A DNA stretch of 64,000 nucleotides from Paenibacillus sp. JDR-2 (GCF_000023585.1 NC_012914.1:5649501-5713500); one strand, 5' to 3'; numbered from the stretch's first letter, positions 25,422-34,477 are shown. A program made the numbers and translations. The notes: generated by a model not told the origin, from the letters alone.

Positions 25422-26603
25422 ATTGGAAACCCCGATGCGAAGCGGAGCCGACTGGGCTGCCGCAGGAACATTGGTTAGTCCGCATTCCGGATCCAGCTGA
25501 TCAAGGTTGATGGTTGGCGGCACGATTCCTTCGCGCAGACTTTGCAGGAGGGCAATCGCCTCAACGCCGCCTGCCGCTCCCAGCATATGACCTAGCATCG
25601 ACTTGTTCGCCGTTACCGCAATCCGGCTTTCTCCCTGGCCAAATAAACGGGTAATTGCCTGGCCTTCCGAGCGGTCTCCAAGACCCGTGCTTGTAGCATG
25701 CGCGCTTATGATATCTACTTCATCCGGACGGATACCCGCATCCGCAAGGGCTGTCCTCATAGCGGTGTACGCCCCGGTTCCTTCCGGATGGGTAGCAACA
25801 ATGTGATAGGCATCCGAGCTTGCCCCGTAACCCAACACCTCGCCGTAAATCCGAGCCTCCCGCTTCTTCGCATGAGCCAGAGACTCAAGCACGACGATAC
25901 CCGCTCCCTCCGACATGACAAATCCGTCACGGTTCCGGTCGAAAGGCCGGCTGGCCTTCTTTGGCTCCTCGTTGCGGGAAGATATAGCCTGCGCGTTGCC
26001 AAAGCTGGCAAGAGACAGTTCATTAACCGTTGCCTCTGCGCCGCCTGCGATAACCACATCCGCTATACCGAGGCGGATAAGCCGCATCGCTTCGCCAATG
26101 GCGGTATTTCCGATGGAGCAGGCCGTAACCGGCGCAAGCGTAGGACCGGTTAATTGGTACCTGATACTGATCGTGGCTGCCGCCATATTGGCGATCATCA
26201 TTGGCACCAGCATCGGGCTTACCCGTTCGGGACCGCGGGTGCGCAAAATTTCGTCCTGCTCCATCAGCGTGCTTAATCCGCCAATCCCCGAACCGACATA
26301 AACACCGACACGGTCACGGTCCGTCTCATCCAGCTTAAGTCCGGAATCCGTTATCGCCTGATCCGCGGCGGCAACGGCAAATTGCACGAAACGGTCCATC
26401 TTTCTTGCTTCCTTGCGGCCAAACAACGCTTCCGGGTCAAAATCCTTAACGCTCCCCGCGATTTTCGTTTTCAGCCTTGCCGTATCAAAAGCATCTATGC
26501 TGGAAATACCCGACTCTCCCCGCTTCATCCGGGACCACATTTCGTCAACCGATTGTCCAAGCGGCGAAATAACGCCCATTCCCGTAACAACTACGCGTTC
26601 CAT
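25365..26603 (-). CDS. fabF: beta-ketoacyl-ACP synthase II
   Basis: 412 aa, full family length. Chain-elongating condensing enzyme of type II fatty acid synthesis. Catalytic Cys in PVTACSIGNTAIGEA near residue 163, His in ISAHATSTGLGD near residue 300 and His in NKSMLGHMLGAAGG near residue 337; glycine-rich end SNSFGFGGHNA. Small departures from the common ACATGTNAIG and HGTST forms suggest a paralogue rather than loss of function. A FapR operator lies upstream, which supports a role in lipid synthesis. Monocistronic. Confidence 0.9.
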   Translation of the reverse strand: MERVVVTGMGVISPLGQSVDEMWSRMKRGESGISSIDAFDTARLKTKIAGSVKDFDPEALFGRKEARKMDRFVQFAVAAADQAITDSGLKLDETDRDRVGVYVGSGIGGLSTLMEQDEILRTRGPERVSPMLVPMMIANMAAATISIRYQLTGPTLAPVTACSIGNTAIGEAMRLIRLGIADVVIAGGAEATVNELSLASFGNAQAISSRNEEPKKASRPFDRNRDGFVMSEGAGIVVLESLAHAKKREARIYGEVLGYGASSDAYHIVATHPEGTGAYTAMRTALADAGIRPDEVDIISAHATSTGLGDRSEGQAITRLFGQGESRIAVTANKSMLGHMLGAAGGVEAIALLQSLREGIVPPTINLDQLDPECGLTNVPAAAQSAPLRIGVSNSFGFGGHNAVIVLSRFEG

Positions 26604-26708
26604 AGAGATCAGCTCCTAAAAAGAATTATCACCCCAATAGCGGTGTTCGCTATTCATGATGATTATTGCCTCGTAAGCATTCGCTTAATGTATGTTCATA
26701 CCTCAGAA

Positions 26709-26725
26709 TTAGTACCTGATATTAA
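26709..26725 (-). promoter_or_regulatory. FapR operator upstream of fabF
   Basis: TTAGTACCTGATATTAA matches the FapR box of Bacillales (TTAGTACCT followed by a short spacer and TTAA). It lies about 106 bases upstream of fabF, so malonyl-CoA-responsive control is expected. Confidence 0.72.
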
Positions 26726-26751
26726 ATCATGTTGCCACATGAAGTATCCTA

Positions 26752-26780
26752 TTACAAGTTGTCGTTTATCCTAGTATAAT
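26752..26780 (+). promoter_or_regulatory. sigma-A promoter of the XRE gene
   Basis: -35 TTACAA, 17-base spacer, perfect -10 TATAAT, 36 bases before the ATG at 26817. Confidence 0.65.
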
Positions 26781-26816
26781 GAGTAACAGGATCACCCATT
26801 TGGAGGTACTGCTCAA

Positions 26817-27674
26817 ATGAATAACAAGACGAGGCTCACTGCGCTTTCGAGCTTTCTGAAAAACCAACGGGCCAAGCTCACTCCCGAGGAGGTAGGTTTT
26901 CCTCCCGGCAGCCGGAGAAGAACGCCCGGCCTTAGACGCGAAGAGGTTGCGGCGCTTGCCGGCGTAAGCACAACCTGGTATACCTGGCTGGAGCAAGGCC
27001 GGGATATTCAAGCTTCGCCGAATGTGCTGGACGCTATTGCTTCCGCCTTGCGTTTGACTCATGACGAACGCAATTATTTGTACGGTCTTGCGATTGAGCC
27101 CGGAGCCGGTCCGTCTATCACGGCCGAAATGCCCGCTTACTCATCGGATGCGGTTAGTCCGCCCCTGCGCAAAATTCTGCAGGAGCTCAGGCAATGCCCA
27201 TCCATTATCTCGGACCGCCGCTGTCAGATTGTCGGCTGGAACGAAGCAGCCGCCCATGTCTTTGTAGACTTTGCCCAGATCCCCGAGCAGGAGCGGAATA
27301 TGATCCGCCTCTTGTTCACACGGAAAGAGCTGCGCCGCTTAGCCGTTAACTGGAAGCAGTTCGCAAGCGGATTTCTGTCGATCTTCCGGGCTTATTACGG
27401 ACAATATGTAGAGGATAACTGGTATGATCAGTTTCTGAAGGAAATGACGGGGCTGCATCCGGACTTTCAGGAGTTATGGGAGCATAGCGAGGTACGGACT
27501 GCGCCAGAGGTTGTGCTGGAATTCCGGCATGCCAAAGCAGGGAAAATGCTCTTCCATCTAACGTCCTTGCAGCTGCAAGGCGGCTCGGATCTTCGCTGCA
27601 GCATATACACCCCTGCTCCGGACAGCGAGACGGAAGAGAAATTAAGCAAGCTGATGCGCGGAAAGCCGTCTTAG
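26817..27674 (+). CDS. XRE/MmyB-like transcriptional regulator
   Basis: 285 aa. N-terminal XRE helix-turn-helix with the family signature RRRTPGLRREEVAALAGVST near residue 33, followed by a PAS-like MmyB ligand-binding domain (PSIISDRRCQIVGWNEAAAH near residue 126). This family binds small ligands, often fatty acids, and controls nearby metabolic genes. It is divergent from fabF but its own target is not shown. Ribosome site TTTGGAGG. Confidence 0.88.
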   Translation: MNNKTRLTALSSFLKNQRAKLTPEEVGFPPGSRRRTPGLRREEVAALAGVSTTWYTWLEQGRDIQASPNVLDAIASALRLTHDERNYLYGLAIEPGAGPSITAEMPAYSSDAVSPPLRKILQELRQCPSIISDRRCQIVGWNEAAAHVFVDFAQIPEQERNMIRLLFTRKELRRLAVNWKQFASGFLSIFRAYYGQYVEDNWYDQFLKEMTGLHPDFQELWEHSEVRTAPEVVLEFRHAKAGKMLFHLTSLQLQGGSDLRCSIYTPAPDSETEEKLSKLMRGKPS

Positions 27675-27705
27675 CCTGAACGTCAGGCCAAGACGGCTTT
27701 CTTTT
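27662..27705 (+). terminator. terminator between XRE and FAH genes
   Basis: Long stem AAAGCCGTCTT/AAGACGGCTTT with an inner CCTGA/TCAGG and TTTTCTT on the plus strand; it overlaps the XRE stop region and can also serve the convergent FAH gene. Confidence 0.85.
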
Positions 27706-27720
27706 CTTGATACTATTCCA

Positions 27721-28587
27721 TTAAGCTTCAACAACCATGCGGTTCGTTAACGCGCCAAGCTTCTCGATCTCGATGGTGACGACATCTCCGTCCTGCAGAT
27801 AAACTTGCTTCTCCGGCGGATAGCCCATCACGACCCCCTCCGGCGTGCCGGTCAGAATAATGTCTCCGGGGGACAACGTCATGCATTGCGAAATATAGCT
27901 GACGATTTCCTTGCAGTTAAAAATCATATCCGACGTATTCGAATCCTGCCGTACCTCTCCGTTTACCGTGCAGCTGATGCGCAGATCATTCGGATCGCCT
28001 ACCTCATCCTTGGATACGAGGTATGGACCTACCGGAGCGAATTTATCGCAGGACTTGCCCGCCAGCCACTGGCTTGTCCGGGTCTGAAGATCGCGTGCTG
28101 ACAGATCGTTTGATGTACTGTAACCAAATACGTAATCAAGCGCCTCGTCCACCGATACGTTTTTCGCCGTGCGACCAATGACAATCGCAAGCTCTGCTTC
28201 GTAATCAACCTTTTGCGTCGACCGGGGCAAAGGTACATCCTCGCCATGCGCGGCAAGCGCGTTGCTGAATTTGCTGAACAGAATAGGGTATTCCGGCAGC
28301 GGCATATTCGTCTCTTCCGCATGCTTCCTGTAATTAAGTCCGATACAGATGATTTTCCCCGGCTCCGGCACGGATGGTCCAACAACAACCTGCGACTCAT
28401 CCAGGTAACGATCTTGCCGTTCCTTCGATTCTTCAACGTATTGCCGGAGCTTGCTTAGTTCTGCCTCTCCGCCTTGCAATAAACCGTTTAAGGTTACATG
28501 GCCGGCATCAATGATTCCTTTATCCGTCCGTACACCTAAACGATAAGCAGAAGCTGCTGCCTTTTCCTTGAAATTGACTAATTTCAC
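27721..28587 (-). CDS. fumarylacetoacetate hydrolase family protein
   Basis: 288 aa. FAH-fold enzyme: IICIGLNYRKHAEETN near residue 73, the metal-binding VDYEAELAIVIG near residue 115, YSTSNDLSARDLQ and ILTGTPEGVVMG near residue 250. Members hydrolyse or decarboxylate acylpyruvate-type compounds with a divalent metal; the substrate is not known. GTG start with GGGGAGGG eight bases upstream; the longer ATG frame runs through that site. Confidence 0.86.
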   Translation of the reverse strand: MKLVNFKEKAAASAYRLGVRTDKGIIDAGHVTLNGLLQGGEAELSKLRQYVEESKERQDRYLDESQVVVGPSVPEPGKIICIGLNYRKHAEETNMPLPEYPILFSKFSNALAAHGEDVPLPRSTQKVDYEAELAIVIGRTAKNVSVDEALDYVFGYSTSNDLSARDLQTRTSQWLAGKSCDKFAPVGPYLVSKDEVGDPNDLRISCTVNGEVRQDSNTSDMIFNCKEIVSYISQCMTLSPGDIILTGTPEGVVMGYPPEKQVYLQDGDVVTIEIEKLGALTNRMVVEA

Positions 28588-28646
28588 GAATAAGCCCTCC
28601 CCGTTTTCCAATAATCTGCAATAGATTCCTCCTTTATTATACAGCC

Positions 28647-29504
28647 TTAACCGTATCTCTTCAGCATCTTGAGAAACTTGCTGCCCGTCAGCGTTGGTGT
28701 TCCTGCATTAAGGCGGAATACTTCATCTGATCCCGGCTTGTTAATGCCGGGGTGCGTGGTGAAAAATAGCGTTACGCCCGCGTTTTTCTCAATCTGCTTG
28801 GCTGTCCGGTTAAACACGCCATACGGGAAAGCAATAATTTGATACGTGTTGCCCAGCTCTTCCTTCAGCCGTGTCTCCTCCAGCCGTGCATCGGCTTCTA
28901 TGCGGGCCTTATATTCCGCTTTCGTCTCTACACGGCCTTTGTCAGGCAGATAAATCGGATTGCTCAGCTTTGGTCCGGTTTTATGACCTTTTTCATCAAG
29001 CGGGGCATAATCATGCTGGTTATACGTATGGCTGTAGAAGCTGAACCCTTCCGCCTTGAGCTTGCGCATGGTTTCCCAGGTCATATGCTTGGTATGAACG
29101 TTCTGCTTATCGCTGCTTGCGCCAATGATGAAATGAGCGGCGGTAAAATGGTATTTTTTCATAATCGGAACCGCGTATTGGTCAAAGCTCTCATATCCGT
29201 CGTCAAACGTAATAACAACGGCGTTATCCGGCACCTTTCCTTTGCCGCGCATAAAGTCTGCGAACTGCTCAATGCTGATGACATGGTAGCCGTTATCCTT
29301 CAGAAGCTTCATTTGCGTGCCGAAACGGCTCGGGGATATCGTTGCCCCGCTTTCCGTTGCATCAATATGGTGGTACATGAGGACAATAACTTTATTCTTA
29401 TAATGCGCAGGGTGGTTGGAAGCAGCGTCGAGTTCGCTTTCGGGCACCGGCCAAGCGATCACGATCGCAATGGCAAGCAGCGCGGCAATCCCTTTCAATT
29501 TCAC
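28647..29504 (-). CDS. secreted polysaccharide deacetylase
   Basis: 285 aa with a hydrophobic signal segment (residues about 4-20). NodB-type catalytic motifs: VVITFDDGYESFDQYAVPIM near residue 97, the metal-binding FYSHTYNQHDYAP near residue 156, and FPYGVFNRTAKQIEKN near residue 226. It probably removes acetyl groups from a cell-wall or exopolysaccharide. GTG start after AGGAGG. Its promoter carries the same direct repeats as the neighbouring envelope genes. Confidence 0.86.
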   Translation of the reverse strand: MKLKGIAALLAIAIVIAWPVPESELDAASNHPAHYKNKVIVLMYHHIDATESGATISPSRFGTQMKLLKDNGYHVISIEQFADFMRGKGKVPDNAVVITFDDGYESFDQYAVPIMKKYHFTAAHFIIGASSDKQNVHTKHMTWETMRKLKAEGFSFYSHTYNQHDYAPLDEKGHKTGPKLSNPIYLPDKGRVETKAEYKARIEADARLEETRLKEELGNTYQIIAFPYGVFNRTAKQIEKNAGVTLFFTTHPGINKPGSDEVFRLNAGTPTLTGSKFLKMLKRYG

Positions 29505-29546
29505 TACGTATTCCTCCTAGAAACGCGATTCGTTTGTTACTGAATC

Positions 29547-29600
29547 AGTATAAATAGCCGTTATCTCCAAAGCGTTTCCGGATTGTAACGAACCTGCAAA
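29547..29600 (-). promoter_or_regulatory. shared-repeat promoter P1 (deacetylase)
   Basis: Minus strand: TTTGCA-GGTTC-GTTACA (29584-29600) and -10 TATACT (29547-29552). The edge of the repeat is 32 bases from the -10 box, as in P2-P5. Confidence 0.7.
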
Positions 29601-29630
29601 CATTCCCGGACTAGCAATTAACACATAAAA

Positions 29631-29665
29631 ACTCCCCGCACAGCTGAGAAAGCCGCGCGGGGAGT
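29631..29665 (-). terminator. terminator of the first CuAO-N gene
   Basis: Stem ACTCCCCGC/GCGGGGAGT and TTTTTA on the minus strand, 24 bases after the stop codon. Confidence 0.88.
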
Positions 29666-29689
29666 GCTGAAGAACCTTATTTCAATTTC

Positions 29690-31171
29690 TTATTTCAATC
29701 TCGCTATGCCGGTTGCTACTTGCTCGATTTGAGCTTTTGTCAGGCTATTGTCCGCGGAGCTGATTGTGACGTAACGATCGTCCATTTGGAAGCTCAGCAT
29801 AGCGGTTTTGCTTGGCGTAAACCATTTTGCTTTTACGCCGTTTGGCAGCGTTACGGCTGTGCCGTCGTAACCAACCGAGTAATCGCGCGGCGAGATTTGA
29901 ACGTTCATGTGCTTGAACAAGAAGTTAACGGAATCTCCGCCGGCTACTTTTTGGAAGGCATCGTTTTTCGTCATTAACGTTGGAGCGTAAGCCGCAGTAA
30001 AGCCGTCGAACTTCGCAAACTCGTCTTTAATCGCGTTTGTTTGAGCTGTCGTATACGTTACCTTTGCCAGGTCGGATTGAGCAGCGCCTACTTTCGCGAC
30101 CGTAACGGCTACTTTTTCCAGGCGTGCTTGAGTCAGGTTTGCATTCGGCGAGCTCAAAGTAACATAACGATCATCCACTTTTAACGTTAGCATGAGGGTA
30201 TCGCCTGCTTTGTACCATTTTGCTTTTGTTCCGTTCGATAAGGTTACCGGTGTACCTTCATAATCATAGGAATAATCACGCGGCGAGACAGTTACGGTCA
30301 TATTCTCGAAAATGATGTTTACACCGTCCGCGGCAGCTACGGTTTTCTTCAGAACGTCGCCGTTAACCATCATTTGCGGAGCGTAAGCCTCTTCGAATCC
30401 GTCAAAGCTGGCAAATGCTTTCTTGAGCTCGTCGAGCTGCGCTGCCGTGTACAAAACTTTTACCAGATCGGTTTGAGCAACGCCTACTTTCGTTACGCTA
30501 ACTGCCGCTTTTTCCATTTGAGATTTGTTTAGTTTCCCGTTTGGCGAGCTGACCGTTACATAACGGTCGTCTACTTTTACCGTCAGCATGTCTTTGCCAT
30601 TTACGTTGTACCATTTCGCTTTTGCGCCGTTAGACAGCGTTACGTTTGTGCCGTCGTAGTCATGCGAGTAGTCGCGCGGCGATACGTTGACGGTCATATT
30701 GGTGAACAGCAGGTTCACGCCGTCGCTTGTTGCTGCTGCTTTTTGCAGAGCATCGCCTTTGATCATCATTTGCGGAGCGTAAGCAGCTTCGAATCCGTCA
30801 AAGCCGGCAAATGCTTTTACGATCTGATCAAGCTGAGCTGCCGTGTAATTCGTCAATACCCATTGATCCGTTGCGCTTGTGCCGATGTAGATGGTATTTG
30901 TTCTGCTATCGTATTGGATTGGCGTATTCAGCGCGTTGGACAACGCGCGTACCGGCAAATAAGTCGTGTCATGATACGTGATTGGCGAAAGTTTATTGCC
31001 GTCCTCATCCTTAGGAATATACGTGCTGCCGTTGATTATAAAGCCGATGCCGTGGTTCAGGAACGCGCTGATTTTCTCCATGTTAGTTCCGGCGAATGCG
31101 CCGGCTGCTCCCGATACCGTCATGCCTGCGATCATCATCGTTGCGACTGTTCTTTTCATATTTTTGTTCAT
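29690..31171 (-). CDS. CuAO-N domain surface protein, copy 2
   Basis: 493 aa, secreted (signal MNKNMKRTVATMMIAGM, cleavage near AFA). Residues about 40-105 form a copper-amine-oxidase N-terminal domain (YHDTTYLPVRALSNALNTP). Then come three about 125-residue repeats, each with a YTAAQLDEL-like helix, a FDGFEAAYAPQMM-like segment, a SPRDYSxxYDGT strand and VDDRYVTVSSPN. No enzyme residues are recognised; a binding or wall-associated role is inferred. It is a tandem paralogue of the next gene and has the same type of promoter. Confidence 0.78.
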   Translation of the reverse strand: MNKNMKRTVATMMIAGMTVSGAAGAFAGTNMEKISAFLNHGIGFIINGSTYIPKDEDGNKLSPITYHDTTYLPVRALSNALNTPIQYDSRTNTIYIGTSATDQWVLTNYTAAQLDQIVKAFAGFDGFEAAYAPQMMIKGDALQKAAATSDGVNLLFTNMTVNVSPRDYSHDYDGTNVTLSNGAKAKWYNVNGKDMLTVKVDDRYVTVSSPNGKLNKSQMEKAAVSVTKVGVAQTDLVKVLYTAAQLDELKKAFASFDGFEEAYAPQMMVNGDVLKKTVAAADGVNIIFENMTVTVSPRDYSYDYEGTPVTLSNGTKAKWYKAGDTLMLTLKVDDRYVTLSSPNANLTQARLEKVAVTVAKVGAAQSDLAKVTYTTAQTNAIKDEFAKFDGFTAAYAPTLMTKNDAFQKVAGGDSVNFLFKHMNVQISPRDYSVGYDGTAVTLPNGVKAKWFTPSKTAMLSFQMDDRYVTISSADNSLTKAQIEQVATGIARLK

Positions 31172-31231
31172 TTTTTATAATCTCCTTTAGAGTTGAATTT
31201 GTTTTTTTGTTTGAAGCTCCTTACAGACTTA

Positions 31232-31285
31232 AGTATAGATTCGCGTTATCTCGAAACCATTTCGAGCTTGTAACGAAGCTGTAAA
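31232..31285 (-). promoter_or_regulatory. shared-repeat promoter P2
   Basis: Minus strand: TTTACA-GCTTC-GTTACA (31269-31285) with -10 TATACT (31232-31237), 32 bases apart. It drives the 493-aa gene ending at 29690. Confidence 0.75.
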
Positions 31286-31326
31286 GCTTTTTGTCCATGC
31301 TGTATCGATATTTCGAGGACAAAAAA

Positions 31327-31360
31327 ACTCCCCGCACAGCTGGAAAGCCGCACGGGGAGT
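31327..31360 (-). terminator. terminator of the second CuAO-N gene
   Basis: Stem ACTCCCCG/CGGGGAGT with a long A-run on the plus strand (T-run on the minus strand); nearly the same sequence as the terminator at 29631, as expected for a duplicated unit. Confidence 0.88.
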
Positions 31361-31372
31361 GCTGAAAGATGC

Positions 31373-32854
31373 TTATTTCAATTTCGCTACGCCTGTTGCG
31401 ATTTGCTCGATTTGAGCCTTAGTCAGGCTGTTATCCGCCGAGCTGATTGTGACATAACGATCGTCGATTTGGAAGCTCAGCATAGCTGTGCCGCTTGGCG
31501 CGAACCATTTCGCTTTTACGCCGTTTGCCAGCGTTACAGCTGTGCTGTCATAACCAACCGAGTAGTCGCGAGGCGAGATTTGAACGTTCATGTGCTTGAA
31601 CCAGAAGTTGACGGAATCTCCGCCCGCTACTTTTTGGAACGCGTCGTCTTTCGCCATTTTTGTTGGAGCATAAGCCGCCGTAAAGCCGTCGAATTTCGCA
31701 AATTCGTCTTTAATGGCTTTTGTTTGAGCAGCTGTATACGTTACGGTTGCCAGGTCGGATTGCGCAGCGCCAACTTTAGCTACGCTAACGGCTACTTTTT
31801 CCGCTTGCGCTTTGGTCAACGTTTTGTTCGGCGAGCTAACCGTTACATAACGGTCGTCTACTTTTACGGTCAGCATGTCCGTGCCGTTTACGTTGTACCA
31901 TTTTGCTTTAGCGCCATTGGACAGCGTTACGTTCGTGCCGTCGTATTCGAAGGAATAATCGCGCGGCGATACGTTTATCGTCATGTTTTTGAAGAGAAGG
32001 TTTACGCCGTCAGCGGTAGCTGCCGTTTTTTGCAGCGCATCGCCTTTAACCGTTACTTGAGGCGCGTATGCCGCTTCGAAGCCGTCAAAGTTGGCAAACG
32101 CTTTTTTCATTTCATCCAGCTGAGCGGCGGTGTACGTTACAGCGGCCATATCGGATTGCACGGCGCCAACGCTAGTTACGGTAGCCGCTACTTTTTCCGC
32201 TTGCGCTTTGCTCAAGGCTTTGCTTGGCGAGCTAACCGTCACATAACGGTCATCTACTTTTACAGTCAGCATGTCTGTACCGTTTACGTTGTACCATTTT
32301 GCTTTTGCGCCATTGGAGAGCGTTACGTTTGTGCCGTCGTATTCGAAAGAGTAATCGCGCGGCGATACGTTTACCGTCATGTTCTTGAAGGTAAGGTTTA
32401 CGCCGTCGGCTGTTGCTGCAACCTTTTGCAAAGCGTCGCCTTTGATCAAAATTTGCGGAGCATAAGCCGTTTCGAATCCTTCAAAGCCGGCAAATGCTTT
32501 TTTGATCTCATCCAATTGGGCTGCCGAGTAGTTAGCCAATACCCATTGGTCGGTTGTGCTTGTACCGATGTAGATCGTATTGGTTTTGCTGTCGTACTGG
32601 ATTGGCGTGTTCAGTGCATTGGAAAGCGCGCGAACAGGGAGATAAGTCGTGTCGTGATACGTGATCGGCGCAAGTGCGTTGCCGTTCTCGTCTTTCGGAA
32701 TATACGTGCTGCCGTTGATTTTAAAGCCGATGCTGTGGTTCAGGAAAGCGCTGATTTTCTCCATGTTTGTTCCTGCATATACCCCTGCTGCTCCCGATAC
32801 GGTCATGCCTGCGATCATCATTGTTGCGACTGTTCTTTTCATGTTTTTGTTCAT
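31373..32854 (-). CDS. CuAO-N domain surface protein, copy 1
   Basis: 493 aa, same length and domain order as the gene at 29690: signal peptide, CuAO-N domain (YIPKDENGNALAPITYHDTT) and three about 125-residue repeats. Repeats 1 and 2 of this copy are nearly identical to each other (SPRDYSFEYDGTNVTLSNG in both), so recombination between repeats is likely recent. RBS AAAGGAGATAATAAAAAAATG. Two copies of the shared promoter lie upstream. Confidence 0.78.
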   Translation of the reverse strand: MNKNMKRTVATMMIAGMTVSGAAGVYAGTNMEKISAFLNHSIGFKINGSTYIPKDENGNALAPITYHDTTYLPVRALSNALNTPIQYDSKTNTIYIGTSTTDQWVLANYSAAQLDEIKKAFAGFEGFETAYAPQILIKGDALQKVAATADGVNLTFKNMTVNVSPRDYSFEYDGTNVTLSNGAKAKWYNVNGTDMLTVKVDDRYVTVSSPSKALSKAQAEKVAATVTSVGAVQSDMAAVTYTAAQLDEMKKAFANFDGFEAAYAPQVTVKGDALQKTAATADGVNLLFKNMTINVSPRDYSFEYDGTNVTLSNGAKAKWYNVNGTDMLTVKVDDRYVTVSSPNKTLTKAQAEKVAVSVAKVGAAQSDLATVTYTAAQTKAIKDEFAKFDGFTAAYAPTKMAKDDAFQKVAGGDSVNFWFKHMNVQISPRDYSVGYDSTAVTLANGVKAKWFAPSGTAMLSFQIDDRYVTISSADNSLTKAQIEQIATGVAKLK

Positions 32855-32971
32855 TTTTTTATTATCTCCTTTAGAGTTGAGTTTGTTTTTTCTATTTCCG
32901 AACTTCTAACCTTTTTACTCTCTGTCTTTTTATAACCTGTTTCTGTTTGTTTGAAGCTCCTTACTGACTAC

Positions 32972-33025
32972 AGTATAGAGTGACGATATATCCAAAAAAT
33001 TTCGGGCTTGTAACGAACCTGTAAA
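32972..33025 (-). promoter_or_regulatory. shared-repeat promoter P3
   Basis: Minus strand: TTTACA-GGTTC-GTTACA (33009-33025), -10 TATACT (32972-32977), spacing 32. Nearest promoter to the gene starting at 32854. Confidence 0.75.
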
Positions 33026-33111
33026 CATTTTTGCCTCAATTTATTTCAATTGTCCTTCGTTCATCTGTTTTCTCCTTCGTTCATTCGTTGTTGTTTGTTG
33101 CTGATGAACTT

Positions 33112-33165
33112 AGTATAGTAAGCCGATATATCCAAAAAATTTCGAGCTTGTATCAAAGCTGTAAC
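33112..33165 (-). promoter_or_regulatory. shared-repeat promoter P4
   Basis: Minus strand: GTTACA-GCTTT-GATACA (33149-33165), -10 TATACT (33112-33117), spacing 32. A second promoter in front of the same gene; the gap 32855-33231 holds only P3, P4 and a terminator. It could be a relic of a third gene copy. Confidence 0.65.
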
Positions 33166-33191
33166 AATTAATCCAAACAAATGGACACAAA

Positions 33192-33217
33192 AAAACCGGA
33201 TCGCCAGATCCGGTTTT
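33192..33217 (-). terminator. terminator of the lipoprotein gene
   Basis: Stem AAAACCGGATC/GATCCGGTTTT with loop GCCA and a T-run on the minus strand, 15 bases after the stop codon. Confidence 0.88.
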
Positions 33218-33231
33218 CCCCCTGCTTATTC

Positions 33232-34362
33232 TCATTGAAAATCAATAATATGAGTGACGGGCATGCTGTCCTTATCGGCGACCGTCACGCCAAGCCGCGT
33301 TCCCGAAGGATTCCAGCTTAACGGATACTGCGGAAAATAGCTTGGGCCAATCGGCGAAACCTTGCCGGTTGCCGAGTCGAAAATATAAACCCCGTTCATT
33401 CCGCTCTGATTCTCGGTATACAGCGCGGCCGCCAGCTTGGAGGAATCCGGAGACCAAGCGATATACGGAATCAAATCCCCTTTCGCAATGGAGAGCCCTT
33501 CCGCGCTTCCGTTCGAGTCGAAAATACGAAGCTCGCTGCCCGCCTTCCCGGGTTGCTTCTGGATTTCGACCGCAAGATGCTTGCCATCCGGCGATACCTG
33601 GAATATCATCGCATGTTTGACCAGTTCGGCTGGTTTCGGATCGTCAGGCGTAAATTGCTTTAAGGTCTGGTTATTGTCCGTGTAGTAGATGCGACCTTGA
33701 CCGACGCCAAAATTCACGAAGGGCTGATCGCCAAGCGCCGGATCATCCAGCTTCAGAAGAGTAACGGTTCCGTCCGCCGCGATTTGGCGGATATCGCCAA
33801 GCCCGCTCATCGAGCCCGCCGCAAGAACGTACGTCGTATCGTTCAGCCAGCCGCCGGTCTCCAAGTAATTGCTGCCCTTGATTTCGATCGTATTGCCGGT
33901 GCTGATTTCTTTGATAAAATTGCGGGCCGTATATTTATCCTTCCACTGCTGAACGAACACATACTTACCGTCCGGAGACGGCTGTTCATTCACGACCGTT
34001 TGAACATTTTTCACCGGTTCAGCGGCAGATTTCTGCTCGTTATTGCTTAAATCCACATCCATGGTATTGTATTCGAACTGAGCTTCTTCCGTAGCCGTAG
34101 CCTGTTTGACAAGCTTGGTGTACATCAGCTGAACCTGATCATCAGACAGCCATTTGTCCATGCTTGCATCCTCAAAACGATGAATCCTTTGCACCATAAC
34201 TTCCTGGTTTGGTTTCTGCTCTGGGCTTTTTACAACCGTTAATTCCCCATGTTTGTTCGTGTTATTGCCGTTATTGGCTTGATTACCGCTCTGAACAGAG
34301 GAACACGCAGCAAGTGCGGCTGCGAGCGACAACACGGCGCCTAATTTAATGATCTGTTTCAT
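33232..34362 (-). CDS. lipoprotein with TolB-like beta-propeller
   Basis: 376 aa. Lipobox LSLAAALAACSS, so lipid-anchored outside the membrane; an Asn/Gly-rich linker (GNQANNGNNTNKHG) follows. The rest shows propeller blades of the PD40 type: QPSPDGKYVFVQQW, IFQVSPDGKHLAVEIQKQ, YIAWSPDSSKLAAALY and LSWNPSGTRLGVTV. It may bind an extracellular ligand or act as accessory to the two-component system directly upstream. RBS GGGGGG before the ATG; the promoter has the shared repeats. Confidence 0.8.
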   Translation of the reverse strand: MKQIIKLGAVLSLAAALAACSSVQSGNQANNGNNTNKHGELTVVKSPEQKPNQEVMVQRIHRFEDASMDKWLSDDQVQLMYTKLVKQATATEEAQFEYNTMDVDLSNNEQKSAAEPVKNVQTVVNEQPSPDGKYVFVQQWKDKYTARNFIKEISTGNTIEIKGSNYLETGGWLNDTTYVLAAGSMSGLGDIRQIAADGTVTLLKLDDPALGDQPFVNFGVGQGRIYYTDNNQTLKQFTPDDPKPAELVKHAMIFQVSPDGKHLAVEIQKQPGKAGSELRIFDSNGSAEGLSIAKGDLIPYIAWSPDSSKLAAALYTENQSGMNGVYIFDSATGKVSPIGPSYFPQYPLSWNPSGTRLGVTVADKDSMPVTHIIDFQ

Positions 34363-34395
34363 CGTTATCCCCCCGGATTTATACCAGTTTCCATT

Positions 34396-34449
34396 AGTAT
34401 AGAAGGCCTCTATGTCGAAAACATATCTGAATTGTATCCAAGTTGTAAC
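34396..34449 (-). promoter_or_regulatory. shared-repeat promoter P5 (lipoprotein)
   Basis: Minus strand: GTTACA-ACTTG-GATACA (34433-34449), -10 TATACT (34396-34401), spacing 32, 34 bases before the lipoprotein ATG. Confidence 0.72.
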
Positions 34450-34477
34450 AACTTTTTGTTAGAGTGCCCAAAATAAA

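Noticed and set aside
31403..32935. 510-codon open frame on the plus strand
   Set aside because: It is the complement of the CuAO-N gene, has no ribosome site, and its protein only mirrors the inner repeats of that gene.
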